Assembly: GCA_017513195.1 (NCBI GenBank)
Contig: JAFXGM010000038.1
Span: 43,400 to 107,399 of the forward strand
Source of the DNA: Clostridia bacterium
Lineage (GTDB): Bacteria > Bacillota > Clostridia > Oscillospirales > Acutalibacteraceae
DNA length: 64,000 nt
Reading direction: 5' to 3'
Positions within the stretch are counted from its first letter, which is position 1. Every line of letters starts with the position of its first letter. Below the pieces are notes generated by a model. The model made no database searches. It was not told the origin of the DNA and saw only the letters and a program-made list of their open reading frames with translations. The position numbers and the translations under genes are program-made. Of the stretch, positions 33,463 through 43,037 are shown piece after piece.

Positions 33463-34605
33463 ATGAAAGCCATCATCAACGGAAAAATCATCTTAAAAGA
33501 CCGCGTTGTAGAAAATATGGCGCTGCTTTACAGCGACGTAATTGAAGGTGTTGTGCCTTGCGACAAGGTACCTGCCGACGCCCAAATTATCGATGCGTGC
33601 GGCGGCTATGTATCACCGGGTCTTATTGACATTCACATTCACGGTTATCTTTCTAAAGACGTTTGCGACGGCGAGGCTGACAGCATTCGCACAATAGCAG
33701 GCGGTATTGTTAAAAACGGTGTAACCGGATTTTTGCCAACTACTATGACTGTAGATATGGCAGTTATCCGCAAAGCTCTTGAAGTTTGCCGTGATTTAAA
33801 AGAAGAAAGCAAAACCTGGGCAGGCTCACAAATTCTTGGTTGCCATGCTGAAGGTCCATTTATCAGTGAAAGCAAAAAAGGTGCTCAAGACCCTAAATAC
33901 ATATTAAAACCCGACGCTAAATTTGTAAAAGAATATGCTGATATAATCAAGATTATTACTTTAGCGCCCGAAACCGACACCGAAGATTTTGCCGCTATTC
34001 GCGAAATTGCTCGTGATACCGACGTTGTAATCTCTATGGGTCATACAAGCGCTGATTATGATACGGCAATGGCCAGTACAAATGTTGGCGTAAAACACGC
34101 AACTCACCTCTTTAACGCTATGACACCTCTTGCACACCGTGCACCCGGTGTTGTAACAGCCGCATTTAACAGCGACGTTACTTGTGAGGTTATTGTTGAT
34201 ACCTTCCACGTAAATGCTTGCTTCTATGATTTACTTTATAAAATCAAGGGCAGAAAGCTCTGCTTTATTACCGACTGCTTGCCGGCAGGCGGCCTGCCTT
34301 ACGGCGAATATACCTTGGGCGGTACAAAAATTATCTATAACGATATTGTTTGCCGACTTGAAGACGGCACCGTTGCAGGTAGTGTGTTGCCACTTAACCA
34401 AGGCGTATGGAACGTTTACACCAACTCTAACATTCCGCTTAACGAGTGCGTAAACGGTGCAACACTTAACCCGGCTACTGCAATCGGCGTTGCCGACCGC
34501 AAGGGCTCACTTGAAGTAGGTAAAGATGCTGATATCATTATCACCGATAACAGCTTTAACGTACAAAAAACCATTATTGGAGGAGAAGTAAGATATGAAT
34601 CTTAA
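33463..34605 (+). CDS. nagA: N-acetylglucosamine-6-phosphate deacetylase
   Basis: ATG 33463 lies behind GGAGG, giving 380 residues, the family length. The amidohydrolase signatures are LIDIHIHG (metal ligands), GCHAEGPFIS, MGHTSADY, HLFNAMTPLAHRAPG and the catalytic Asp in ITDCLPAGG. It removes acetate from GlcNAc-6-phosphate in amino-sugar and cell-wall recycling. It overlaps the downstream kinase-like gene by 11 bases, so the two are coupled. nagB is not in the window. Confidence 0.95.
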   Translation: MKAIINGKIILKDRVVENMALLYSDVIEGVVPCDKVPADAQIIDACGGYVSPGLIDIHIHGYLSKDVCDGEADSIRTIAGGIVKNGVTGFLPTTMTVDMAVIRKALEVCRDLKEESKTWAGSQILGCHAEGPFISESKKGAQDPKYILKPDAKFVKEYADIIKIITLAPETDTEDFAAIREIARDTDVVISMGHTSADYDTAMASTNVGVKHATHLFNAMTPLAHRAPGVVTAAFNSDVTCEVIVDTFHVNACFYDLLYKIKGRKLCFITDCLPAGGLPYGEYTLGGTKIIYNDIVCRLEDGTVAGSVLPLNQGVWNVYTNSNIPLNECVNGATLNPATAIGVADRKGSLEVGKDADIIITDNSFNVQKTIIGGEVRYES

Positions 34606-35971
34606 AGTAAATGCTAAACTAGACCCAAAATTTGCCCCAATGTCTGTTGTTTGCCGCGATATGCGCGAAGCAACCAAAGAAAACGGACAGGACATTGTTA
34701 TCGCCGTAGAGCGTAACAAGGGCTACACCACTACATATAAAACCCGTATTTTCAAAGACGGCACAGGCAAAGACGCTGAAAACTTTGCATTTGTAGAGCG
34801 TATTGTTAAAACTCTTTTGTGGGTTGCTGGTGGTTATAAGATTATCATCGCAGGTAGCGACGTAGTAGCCGAAAAGATTAAAGAGGCTTACAGCTACGGC
34901 GGCGCACGCGACTTTGACGTTAAGTTTATGGAACGCGTTTATGAAGAAAAGTTTAGTGTTTCTAGCGTGGCCCTCGCTGACGCACCACAGGATAAATCTT
35001 CTGCTTCTCCGGTAGGTCGTCATCTTGACGGATGCCGTATCGGTTTTGACGCAGGCGGCTCTGACCGTAAGGTTAGCGCAGTTATCGACGGCGAAAGCGT
35101 TTACTCTGAAGAGGTTGTTTGGTTCCCTAAGACCAACTCTGACCCTGATTACCACTATCAAGGCATACTTGAAGCAATGAAAACTGCCGCTTCAAAAATG
35201 CCACGCGTTGACGCTATTGGTGTTTCAAGTGCCGGCGTTTACGTTGATAATCGTATAATGGTTGCTTCCCTTTTCTTAAAGGTTAACGACGATGACTTTG
35301 AGAAAAAGGTTAAGAATATGTACATTGACGTTGCACGTGAAATCGGCGAAAACATTCCTATTGAGGTTGCAAACGACGGTGACGTTACAGCTTTGGCCGG
35401 TGCTATGAACCTAAATGACAATTCTGTTCTTGGTATTGCTATGGGCACTAGTGAGGCTGCTGGCTACGTTGACCCACAGGGCAACATTACCGGCTGGCTT
35501 AACGAGCTCGCATTTGCGCCTGTTGACTTCTGTCGTGACGCCATGGTTGACGAATGGTCGGGCGACTATGGTTGCGGCGTTAAGTATTTCTCACAAGATG
35601 GCGTTATCAAATTGGCTCCATTTGCAGGCATTGAGCTTGACGAAAGCCTTTCACCAGCCGAAAAGCTTAAGGTTGTACAAAACCTTATGAAAGAGGGCGA
35701 CGAAAGAGCAGCTGCAATTTACGATACCATTGGCGCATACTTTGGTTACGCAATCGCTTATTACAGTGAATTCTATGATATTAAGCACGTTCTTATTATG
35801 GGCCGTGTAACCAGTGGTAAGGGCGGCGAAATTCTTCTTGAAAGAGCACAAGAGGTTCTTGACAAAGAATTCCCTGAGCTCGCAAAGAAAATCAACCTTA
35901 ACATTCCTGATGAAAACGCACGTCGCGTTGGTCAGTCCGTTGCAGCAGCAAGCTTACCAAAGCTTAACTAA
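34595..35971 (+). CDS. ROK-type sugar kinase-like protein with N-terminal extension
   Basis: The 458-residue protein has an ASKHA nucleotide-binding core from about residue 148 (CRIGFDAGGSDRKVSAVIDG), the ROK-like VANDGDVTALAGA near 265 and LGIAMGTSEAAGYVD. The canonical ROK zinc motif CxCGxxGC is not evident. The first ~140 residues form an extra domain of unknown role (SVVCRDMREATKENG). It overlaps nagA, so an amino-sugar substrate such as GlcNAc or ManNAc is a reasonable inference. ATG follows GGAGGAG. Confidence 0.8.
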   Translation: MNLKVNAKLDPKFAPMSVVCRDMREATKENGQDIVIAVERNKGYTTTYKTRIFKDGTGKDAENFAFVERIVKTLLWVAGGYKIIIAGSDVVAEKIKEAYSYGGARDFDVKFMERVYEEKFSVSSVALADAPQDKSSASPVGRHLDGCRIGFDAGGSDRKVSAVIDGESVYSEEVVWFPKTNSDPDYHYQGILEAMKTAASKMPRVDAIGVSSAGVYVDNRIMVASLFLKVNDDDFEKKVKNMYIDVAREIGENIPIEVANDGDVTALAGAMNLNDNSVLGIAMGTSEAAGYVDPQGNITGWLNELAFAPVDFCRDAMVDEWSGDYGCGVKYFSQDGVIKLAPFAGIELDESLSPAEKLKVVQNLMKEGDERAAAIYDTIGAYFGYAIAYYSEFYDIKHVLIMGRVTSGKGGEILLERAQEVLDKEFPELAKKINLNIPDENARRVGQSVAAASLPKLN

Positions 35972-35984
35972 TAAACAAAAATTA

Positions 35985-36017
35985 ACCCCGAGGGTAATTC
36001 CTCGGGGTGTTTTTTTA
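35985..36017. terminator. Bidirectional terminator
   Basis: ACCCCGAGG-GTAATT-CCTCGGGGT followed by T8; between the kinase gene and the convergent QueG-like gene. Confidence 0.9.
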
Positions 36018-36788
36018 TTTAATTAAATTATCATAATTTCTTTTTATTACGCTCTCACCGCGCCAGGTATATGGGCGATTTGCGGTATCTTCGCCCGGTG
36101 AATACTCATTGCGATAGCCGTTTATAAACTCATTTATATAGGTTTTTTGCGCGTTTTTGTTCATAGGGCATATATTTTGGCATATATCACAGCCCCATAA
36201 AATATTGTTTTGTTTTAATGTTTTAAGCTCGCGGTCTACGAGCTTCTTTTTTTGGCTTAAATTTGATAAGCATTTTGTTTTGTCAAGTTTTACGGGGCAA
36301 GCGGTTTTACACTTACCGCAATGAATACACTCGTTATATTCGTTTTCGCAATCAATATGTAAATCGGTGACAATTTCACCCAAGAAAACAAAACTACCGT
36401 ATTCTTTTGTTATAAGCAGCCCGTTATCACCTTTTACGCCAAGTCCCGATACAGCGGCGGTATGTACCTCTGGTATGGGTGAATTATCGCAAAAATACTC
36501 AAATTCGTTTTGTGGGTATTTTTCTTTAAGTTTTTTGCAAGCCGCCGATAACATTTCACCACACACGGTATGGTAATCGGGTATTGCGGCATAACGGCTT
36601 AAAAATTTTGGCTCGTTTTCTTTTACTTTGTAAGGGAACACGCATATTATTATAGTTTTACTGTTTTTTGGTAATCTTTCTTTTGCGCGGCATTCAAGTA
36701 AATGCTCTTTTACATCGTTAAAAGCGCAAAAACCGACATTTTTAATGCCTGTTTTGCTTAAAATGTCGGTAATTGTCGTTTTAATCAT
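36015..36788 (-). CDS. QueG-like epoxyqueuosine reductase, short form
   Basis: The 257-residue protein has a DUF1730-like N-terminus and two [4Fe-4S] cluster motifs, CIHCGKCKTACPVK and CDICQNICPMN. Queuosine reductases reduce epoxyqueuosine in tRNA with cobalamin; they are usually 310-380 residues, so this lacks C-terminal sequence, as in many Clostridial homologues. GVKGDNGLLI corresponds to the conserved active-site stretch. It overlaps tadA by four bases, forming a tRNA-modification pair. The exact substrate remains uncertain because of the shorter length. Confidence 0.8.
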   Translation of the reverse strand: MIKTTITDILSKTGIKNVGFCAFNDVKEHLLECRAKERLPKNSKTIIICVFPYKVKENEPKFLSRYAAIPDYHTVCGEMLSAACKKLKEKYPQNEFEYFCDNSPIPEVHTAAVSGLGVKGDNGLLITKEYGSFVFLGEIVTDLHIDCENEYNECIHCGKCKTACPVKLDKTKCLSNLSQKKKLVDRELKTLKQNNILWGCDICQNICPMNKNAQKTYINEFINGYRNEYSPGEDTANRPYTWRGESVIKRNYDNLIK

Positions 36789-37225
36789 TTTCTTACACCC
36801 TCAAAAAAATCGGTAAGTATTTTTTTGCATTCGTCCTCTTTTATTCCACCATAAACGGTTATGTTTGCAAACGGTAGCGACGTGATACTTGTAACCGAAT
36901 CTATACAACCCATTGTTTTGTCATAGGCGCCAAACACAAGCTCGCTTATACGCGCATTTACAATAGCCCCTGCACACATAGGACACGGCTCAAGCGTGAC
37001 GTACATTGTACAACCGTCAAGTCGCCAATCGCCCAAATAATTACAGGCGGCATTTATTGCTTCGGTTTCGGCGTGAGAGAGGGCATTTTTCTTTTGCTCG
37101 CGCATATTGTAGCCCTCGCCTATTATCTTGCCGTCTTTTACAACAACCGCACCAACCGGCACCTCGCCCTTATCGGCGGCAAGGCGCGCAAGTTCTATTG
37201 CTCTTGACATAAATTTGCTTTTCAT
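36785..37225 (-). CDS. tadA: tRNA-specific adenosine-34 deaminase
   Basis: The 146-residue deaminase has the zinc site HAETEA (His51, Glu53) and PCPMCAGA (Cys81, Cys84). It converts wobble A34 to inosine in tRNA-Arg(ACG). The start MKSKFMSRAIELA fits the family. It is first of the tadA-queG-like pair. Guanine deaminase-type paralogues exist, but the sequence after the PCxxC motif (AIVNARISELVFGAYD) is tadA-like. Confidence 0.92.
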   Translation of the reverse strand: MKSKFMSRAIELARLAADKGEVPVGAVVVKDGKIIGEGYNMREQKKNALSHAETEAINAACNYLGDWRLDGCTMYVTLEPCPMCAGAIVNARISELVFGAYDKTMGCIDSVTSITSLPFANITVYGGIKEDECKKILTDFFEGVRK

Positions 37226-37241
37226 CTGCCGATGACACTTC

Positions 37242-38384
37242 CTAATATCCGTTTATAAATTGTATTATTTTTGCATAAAAACTAGAATAGGTAAATGCTT
37301 CAAAAGCATTTAAACAAAGAAATACTATTATTGCCCAAGAGGTAAAAAGCCACGTGTATTTTTGTTTTTCGGTAATTTTTTCATCAACCTTATCTAACGC
37401 ATACTTTTCTTCACTGTTTTTTGCAAACAATAACACACCAACTATGGCCGCGAGCATACTGATAATAAGATATATTAGATATAAAAGGTTTTGTGTGTTT
37501 ACGCTTACTACGCCTGAAAGATAGGTAAAAATAACCGAAATGGCATTATTTATGCAGTGCACTGCAACACATACCCATATACTTTTGGTTTTTACGTAAA
37601 TGTAACCTAATATAAATCCGACCAGCGTAGCAAACGGAATTTGCTCGAAATTGCCGTGCATAACACCGAAAATTATTGACGAACTAATTATAGCAAAGCC
37701 TTCACCATATTTTTTAAGCATTCCAAGTACTATTCCTCGGCAGGCAAATTCTTCTACCAATGCGGGTACTATTGCCGTTGTGATAAAGGAAAGTAAAAAG
37801 CCAAAAATGCCTTCTGGGTTTGCGCCAAAATCAACACTATACTCTGCATTTATACCAAGAAATTCTAAAAAACTTGATATATAGCTTGAAGCATAGCTGG
37901 TAGCAACGTTCGAAAATGAGCAAAAGCCTATGCCGAAAAACAAAAACGGTAAAAACGTACCCTTTTTTGCTTTGTCAAACATTATCAAGCTACTAATTTT
38001 TACCTTTAAACACTTTGCGCCAATGGTAAATGGTATTAAAAACATAAGACAGGACAAAACTATCTGTAATACCTGCTGTACGGCAGGATTATCTAACATT
38101 TTTACCGCATCATTATATGACATACCAAAGAATTTTTTTGTAATAAAAAGATATACAAAATACCACAAAAATCCAATAACCGAAAGGCTGATTGCAGGAA
38201 GTCCTATTGCAAGACCTATGCGGCGTAAATCACGCTTCCTTTTATATTCCTCAGGATTTTGAATAACGACAGGCTGTACATATACCGGTTGTTGATATGG
38301 TACCTGCACATATTGCGGTGGGTATTGTGGTTGAGGTGGAACGTTTTGATCCTCGTAAAAATTATTGTTGTTATTTTCTAACAT
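37242..38384 (-). CDS. CPBP-family intramembrane metalloprotease
   Basis: The 380-residue membrane protein has a Pro/Gln-rich cytoplasmic N-terminus (residues 1-45), eight or so hydrophobic helices, and the CPBP/Abi motifs EEFACRG (near 213), FGVMHGNFEQ (near 250) and a third with HCINN (near 285). Such CAAX-processing-like proteases act in the membrane; roles include bacteriocin self-immunity and protein maturation. No substrate gene is adjacent. ATG follows AAGGAG. Confidence 0.88.
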   Translation of the reverse strand: MLENNNNNFYEDQNVPPQPQYPPQYVQVPYQQPVYVQPVVIQNPEEYKRKRDLRRIGLAIGLPAISLSVIGFLWYFVYLFITKKFFGMSYNDAVKMLDNPAVQQVLQIVLSCLMFLIPFTIGAKCLKVKISSLIMFDKAKKGTFLPFLFFGIGFCSFSNVATSYASSYISSFLEFLGINAEYSVDFGANPEGIFGFLLSFITTAIVPALVEEFACRGIVLGMLKKYGEGFAIISSSIIFGVMHGNFEQIPFATLVGFILGYIYVKTKSIWVCVAVHCINNAISVIFTYLSGVVSVNTQNLLYLIYLIISMLAAIVGVLLFAKNSEEKYALDKVDEKITEKQKYTWLFTSWAIIVFLCLNAFEAFTYSSFYAKIIQFINGY

Positions 38385-38430
38385 AGAAATACTCCTTTTA
38401 TCTTAGAGTGATTTCCTCAAAACCTTAAAT

Positions 38431-38461
38431 TATTTTTTGGGCGGATAAAAATCCGCCCAAT
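38431..38461. other. Hairpin between gyrA and CPBP genes, no clear U-tract
   Basis: TTGGGCGGAT-AAAA-ATCCGCCCAA is a perfect 10-bp inverted repeat. On the gyrA strand it is followed by A-rich, not T-rich, sequence, so it is a weak case for an intrinsic terminator; it may stabilise the mRNA end. Confidence 0.5.
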
Positions 38462-38467
38462 TAAATT

Positions 38468-40993
38468 TTATTCTTCTGTTGAATCAACTGCGCCTGCGTC
38501 GGCATCTGCCTCTTCAGGGGTGTCGTTTACCTCGGCTTCGTCGTGCTCGGCCTTAGCAACCGACAATATTCTTTCACCCTCGGCAACACGCATTACCCTT
38601 ACACCCTTTGCAGGACGGGCGAATTCAGAAATAGTGTCACCAAAAATACGAATAACTATACCATTTGAAGCAATCATGATGATATCTTCATTACGCTCTA
38701 TTGGAAGAACTGCGGCTACGTCACCGTATTTTTCTACCTTGTAGTTGGTAAGACCCTTACCACCACGTGACTGCAAGCGGTAGTGTGAAATTGAGCTGAT
38801 ACGACCGTAACCCGTTTCGGTAACGGTGAGGATTCGTGTATCCTCTTTACAAAGAGCCATATCTACAACAATATCGTCCTCAGCCATATTTATTGCCTTA
38901 ACACCACGAGCTGTTCTGCCCATAGAACGAACCTGATGCTCGTTAAAGTGAATTGCCTTACCCTTTTTGGTAGCAACAAGCAAATTATTATCGCCGTCGG
39001 TCATTCTTACGTGAGCAAGCTCGTCGCCTTCGTCAATAGAAATAGCAATAATACCGCTCTTACGTGTGTTTTTAAAGTCAGAAAGCTTTGTACGCTTTAC
39101 TACACCCTGACGGGTAATCATACAAATATATCTTTCGTCTTCATCGGTAGCAGTAACCGGAATAATAACGTTAATTTTTTCACCCGGCATAAGTGGTACA
39201 ACGTTTACAAGGTTCATACCCTTTGAGGTGCGTGAGCCCTCAGGAATTTCGTATGCCTTAATGCGATATACTCTACCCAAGTTACTAAATAGCATAATAC
39301 GGTCATGTGAAGAGCATACAAACATATTTTCTACGCTGTCTTCTTCACGTGTGGTCATACCCGTTATGCCGCGTCCACCACGATGCTGAACGTTATATGT
39401 GTCAGAAGGCAGGCGCTTAATATAACCGTTAACAGTCTTTGTGATAACGCACTCTTCAAGCGGAATAAGGTCTTCAATATCAACCTCGCCCGCAACGTCA
39501 GAAATTTCAGTGCGGCGCTCGTCGCTATATTTATCACGAAGATTAAGACTTTCTGTCTTAACAATATCAAGAATTCTCTCGCGGGATGCAAGAATTTCAT
39601 CACATTCTTTGATAAAGTCAAGTTTTTCTTGCAATTCGTCAAGAATTTTTTGTTTTTCAAGACCTGCAAGCTTACCTAACTGCATTTGAACAATAGCAGT
39701 AGTCTGAACATCGTCAAAACCAAATCTATCGGTAAGAGCCTGCTTACTTTCTGGAATGGTCTTGCTGTTACGAATAATAGCAATAACCTCGTCAATAAAG
39801 TCAAGTGCTGTCTTTAATGCCTCAAGAATATGAGCGCGTTCAGCCGCCTTTTTGCGTTCAAACTCGGTACGACGTCGAATAATCTCATACTGGAAGTCAA
39901 TGCTATTTTGAAGCATTTCTTTAAGGGTTAGAATTTGTGGCTTGCCGTTTACAATAGCCAAAAGAATTGCGCCAAAGGTTGACTGCAAGGCAGTATAGCT
40001 GTAAATCTTGTTAAGAACTACCTGCGGGCTTGCATCACGCTTAATATCAACAACAATTCTAAGTCCGCCGTCACGCTTTGAAGAATAGTCAACTACGTCG
40101 TCGATACCCTCAATTTTCTTTTCAGCAGCAAGGTCATAAATGTGCTTAACAAGATCTTTTTTACGTACCTTATATGGAATTTCGGTAATAACTATACGGA
40201 ATTTGCCGTTTTTGGTTTCCTCAATTTCAGCCTTACCGCGAACAACTATTTTACCGCGACCTGTGGCGTATGCGGCACGAATACCGCTGCGGCCCATTAT
40301 TATACCACCTGTTGGAAAGTCAGGTCCTTTTATATGCTCACAAAGCTCAGGCAGGTCTGCGTCCGGATTGTCTATAAGACAGCACATAGCATCAATTACT
40401 TCACCTAAATTGTGAGGCGGAATTTCGGTAGCCATACCAACGGCAATACCGCTTGAGCCGTTTACAAGTAGCTGTGGAAAGCGAACAGGTAAAACCTCGG
40501 GCTCTTCGAGTCGGTCATCGTAGTTAGGTAGCATATTAACGGTATCTTTTTTGATATCGTCAAGCATACTGTATGAAAGACGGTTCATTCTTGATTCGGT
40601 ATAACGGTAAGCAGCAGCAGGATAGCCGTCAATATTACCAAAGTTACCGTGACCGTCAATTAAAGGATAACGAAGTGAGAAATCCTGCGCCATACGAACC
40701 ATTGCGTCGTAAACAGAAGCGTCACCGTGTGGATGATAACGACCAAGCACGGTACCAACCGTATCGGCGCACTTACGGTATTTACTTTCAGGAGAAAGTC
40801 CGTTTTCATACATAGTATAAAGAATACGGCGGTGAACAGGCTTTAATCCGTCACGCACGTCGGGAAGCGCACGGCCTACAAGCACCGACATAGAGTACTG
40901 AAGCATACTGCTCTTTACTTCATCGGTAATCTCAACAGGAACAATATTTGTTTCTTCACTGCTGGGCCAATAAACATTTTCTTGTTTTGCCAT
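38468..40993 (-). CDS. gyrA: DNA gyrase subunit A
   Basis: The 841-residue subunit cuts and rejoins DNA. The catalytic tyrosine is Tyr131 (AAAYRYTESR). The quinolone region reads HPHGDASVYDAMVRMAQ, with Ala92 at the position equivalent to E. coli Ser83 and Asp96 equivalent to Asp87. The C-terminal beta-pinwheel carries the GyrA box QHRGGRG, distinguishing it from ParC, and there is an acidic tail. It follows gyrB by 17 bases in the origin operon. Confidence 0.98.
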   Translation of the reverse strand: MAKQENVYWPSSEETNIVPVEITDEVKSSMLQYSMSVLVGRALPDVRDGLKPVHRRILYTMYENGLSPESKYRKCADTVGTVLGRYHPHGDASVYDAMVRMAQDFSLRYPLIDGHGNFGNIDGYPAAAYRYTESRMNRLSYSMLDDIKKDTVNMLPNYDDRLEEPEVLPVRFPQLLVNGSSGIAVGMATEIPPHNLGEVIDAMCCLIDNPDADLPELCEHIKGPDFPTGGIIMGRSGIRAAYATGRGKIVVRGKAEIEETKNGKFRIVITEIPYKVRKKDLVKHIYDLAAEKKIEGIDDVVDYSSKRDGGLRIVVDIKRDASPQVVLNKIYSYTALQSTFGAILLAIVNGKPQILTLKEMLQNSIDFQYEIIRRRTEFERKKAAERAHILEALKTALDFIDEVIAIIRNSKTIPESKQALTDRFGFDDVQTTAIVQMQLGKLAGLEKQKILDELQEKLDFIKECDEILASRERILDIVKTESLNLRDKYSDERRTEISDVAGEVDIEDLIPLEECVITKTVNGYIKRLPSDTYNVQHRGGRGITGMTTREEDSVENMFVCSSHDRIMLFSNLGRVYRIKAYEIPEGSRTSKGMNLVNVVPLMPGEKINVIIPVTATDEDERYICMITRQGVVKRTKLSDFKNTRKSGIIAISIDEGDELAHVRMTDGDNNLLVATKKGKAIHFNEHQVRSMGRTARGVKAINMAEDDIVVDMALCKEDTRILTVTETGYGRISSISHYRLQSRGGKGLTNYKVEKYGDVAAVLPIERNEDIIMIASNGIVIRIFGDTISEFARPAKGVRVMRVAEGERILSVAKAEHDEAEVNDTPEEADADAGAVDSTEE

Positions 40994-41010
40994 TTTTCTT
41001 TCTCCTTTCC

Positions 41011-42960
41011 TTAAATATCCAAATCGGTCGCATAAATTGCGTTATCTTCAATAAATTTACGTCTTGGCTCTACATCTTCACCCATTAAAATGGTAAAGGT
41101 TTCGTCTGCCAAAGCGGCATCGGCCATAGTAACCTGCAAAAATGTTCTATGTTCGGGGTCAAGTGTAGTCTCCCAAAGCTGTGTAGGATCCATTTCACCA
41201 AGACCTTTATAACGCTGAACGTCAACGCCTGCACCAAGTTCTTCTACCTTTGCAGCCTTTTCCTCATCAGTGAATACGTCAAAGTGCTGTTTGCCCTTTG
41301 AAATGCGGAAAAGTGGCGGTTGAGCAAGATATATATGTCCTGTTTCAATAAGCTCGGGCATATAGCGGAAGAAGAAGGTAAGCAAAAGTGTTCTGATATG
41401 GCTACCGTCAACGTCGGCATCGGCCATAATAACAATTTTGTCGTAACGAAGCTTATTTATATCAAAGTTTTCGCCAATACCCGTACCCAATGCGGTAATA
41501 ACAGGTGTAAGCTTATCGTTACCGTAAACCTTATCCTCACGCGCCTTTTCAACGTTAAGCATTTTACCCCAAAGTGGCAAAATTGCCTGGTAGGTTGCGT
41601 TTCTGCCCTCAACCGCACTACCACCTGCAGAGTCACCCTCTACGATGTAGATTTCAGTTTTAGTAGGGTCATTAGAAATACAGTCGGTAAGCTTTTCAGG
41701 CATACGGGTTTTGCTGCCAATACCTGCCTTATTACGTGATGCTTCGCGTGCTTTTTGAGCAGCTTCACGCGCATTTGATGCGGCAATTGCCTTATCAATT
41801 ACAATTTTTGAATCAGCAGGGTTTTCTTCTAAATATTTATAAAGCTGGTCGTTTACAATATCTCGAACCAACTGACCTATTGATGTGTTACCAAGCTTTG
41901 CTTTTGTTTGGCTTTCAAACTGTGCGTCGGCAAGCTTAACCGAAACTACAGCTACCAAGCCTTCCATAATATCGTCTGCCTTAAGATTATCGGAAGATTC
42001 TTTTAACTTTTTAAAGTCATGAGCGTATTTATTTACAACACGGGTTACTGTTTGACGGAATGCTTGCTCGTGAGTACCACCGTCAATGGTGTGAAGAGTG
42101 TTTGCAAACGAAAGAATTTTATTATCATAAGCGGTGGACCACAAAAGTGCTATTTCGGCCATTTCATCGCCCTTTGAGCCTGAAAGATAGATAACGTCAT
42201 TTATAAGACTTTCCTTCTTAATTCCTGCAAGCAAATACTCAACGTAAGATTTAATACCGCCCTCAAAGCAAAGGTCGTCACTCTTGCCAATTGTTGCAAT
42301 AGTTTCATCGGTACGCTTATCGGTAAGAACTACACGAATACCTGCATTAAGAAATGCCTGCTCACGTAAACGATTAAGCAATATATCATAATCGTAGGTT
42401 GTAGTATCGGTAAATATTGTTGGGTCAGGTTTAAATGTAACGGTGGTACCTGTTTCGGTAGTATCACCAATTATTTGGAGGTCGGTTACGATAGCGCCCT
42501 TTTCATAACGCTGCTTGTAAATATGTGTACCGTCTTTAACCTCAACCTCAAGCCAGTTAGAAAGTGCGTTTACAACCGATGCACCAACGCCGTGCAAACC
42601 GCCCGATACCTTGTATCCGCCACCGCCAAACTTACCGCCTGCGTGAAGTATGGTAAATACAACCGTTACGGTAGGAATACCTTTTTGTGCATTTATACCT
42701 ACAGGTATACCACGACCGTTATCACTGACACGAATTATACCATCATCAAGTATTTCAACATCAATTTTAGTGCAATAACCCGCAAGAGCCTCGTCTATAG
42801 AGTTATCTACTATTTCGTAAACAAGATGGTGCAAACCGCGTTCACCGGTAGAGCCTATGTACATACCGGGGCGCTTTCTTACAGCCTCAAGTCCTTCCAA
42901 AACCTGTATAGACGATTCGTCATATTTTTCGGTTACGGGCAAATTTAATTCTTCGCTCAT
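41011..42960 (-). CDS. gyrB: DNA gyrase subunit B
   Basis: The 649-residue ATPase subunit has the GHKL ATP site (EIVDNSIDEALAG, near 50; GRGIPVG, near 82; GGLHGVGASVVNALS), transducer domain and Toprim motifs EGDSAGGSA and DADVDGSHIRTLL. Length and C-terminal MGEDVEPRRKFIEDNA are typical. A palindromic repeat element separates it from remB upstream. It supercoils DNA together with GyrA. Confidence 0.98.
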   Translation of the reverse strand: MSEELNLPVTEKYDESSIQVLEGLEAVRKRPGMYIGSTGERGLHHLVYEIVDNSIDEALAGYCTKIDVEILDDGIIRVSDNGRGIPVGINAQKGIPTVTVVFTILHAGGKFGGGGYKVSGGLHGVGASVVNALSNWLEVEVKDGTHIYKQRYEKGAIVTDLQIIGDTTETGTTVTFKPDPTIFTDTTTYDYDILLNRLREQAFLNAGIRVVLTDKRTDETIATIGKSDDLCFEGGIKSYVEYLLAGIKKESLINDVIYLSGSKGDEMAEIALLWSTAYDNKILSFANTLHTIDGGTHEQAFRQTVTRVVNKYAHDFKKLKESSDNLKADDIMEGLVAVVSVKLADAQFESQTKAKLGNTSIGQLVRDIVNDQLYKYLEENPADSKIVIDKAIAASNAREAAQKAREASRNKAGIGSKTRMPEKLTDCISNDPTKTEIYIVEGDSAGGSAVEGRNATYQAILPLWGKMLNVEKAREDKVYGNDKLTPVITALGTGIGENFDINKLRYDKIVIMADADVDGSHIRTLLLTFFFRYMPELIETGHIYLAQPPLFRISKGKQHFDVFTDEEKAAKVEELGAGVDVQRYKGLGEMDPTQLWETTLDPEHRTFLQVTMADAALADETFTILMGEDVEPRRKFIEDNAIYATDLDI

Positions 42961-42991
42961 TTTAAATCTCCTTTTTTTATATAGAGGAATA

Positions 42992-43037
42992 TCCCTCCAC
43001 CGCTTATGCGGTCCCCCTCCCTTTAAACAAGGGAGGC
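42992..43037. repeat. REP/MITE-like palindromic element between remB and gyrB
   Basis: CCCTCCACCGC-tta-GCGGT is followed by CCCTCCCTTTAAACAAGGGAGG; the same two-hairpin design as 14591-14639. It abuts the remB stop codon. Confidence 0.6.

Noticed and set aside
39383-39679. Plus-strand ORFs opposite gyrA
   Set aside because: Shadow frames of a secure gene.
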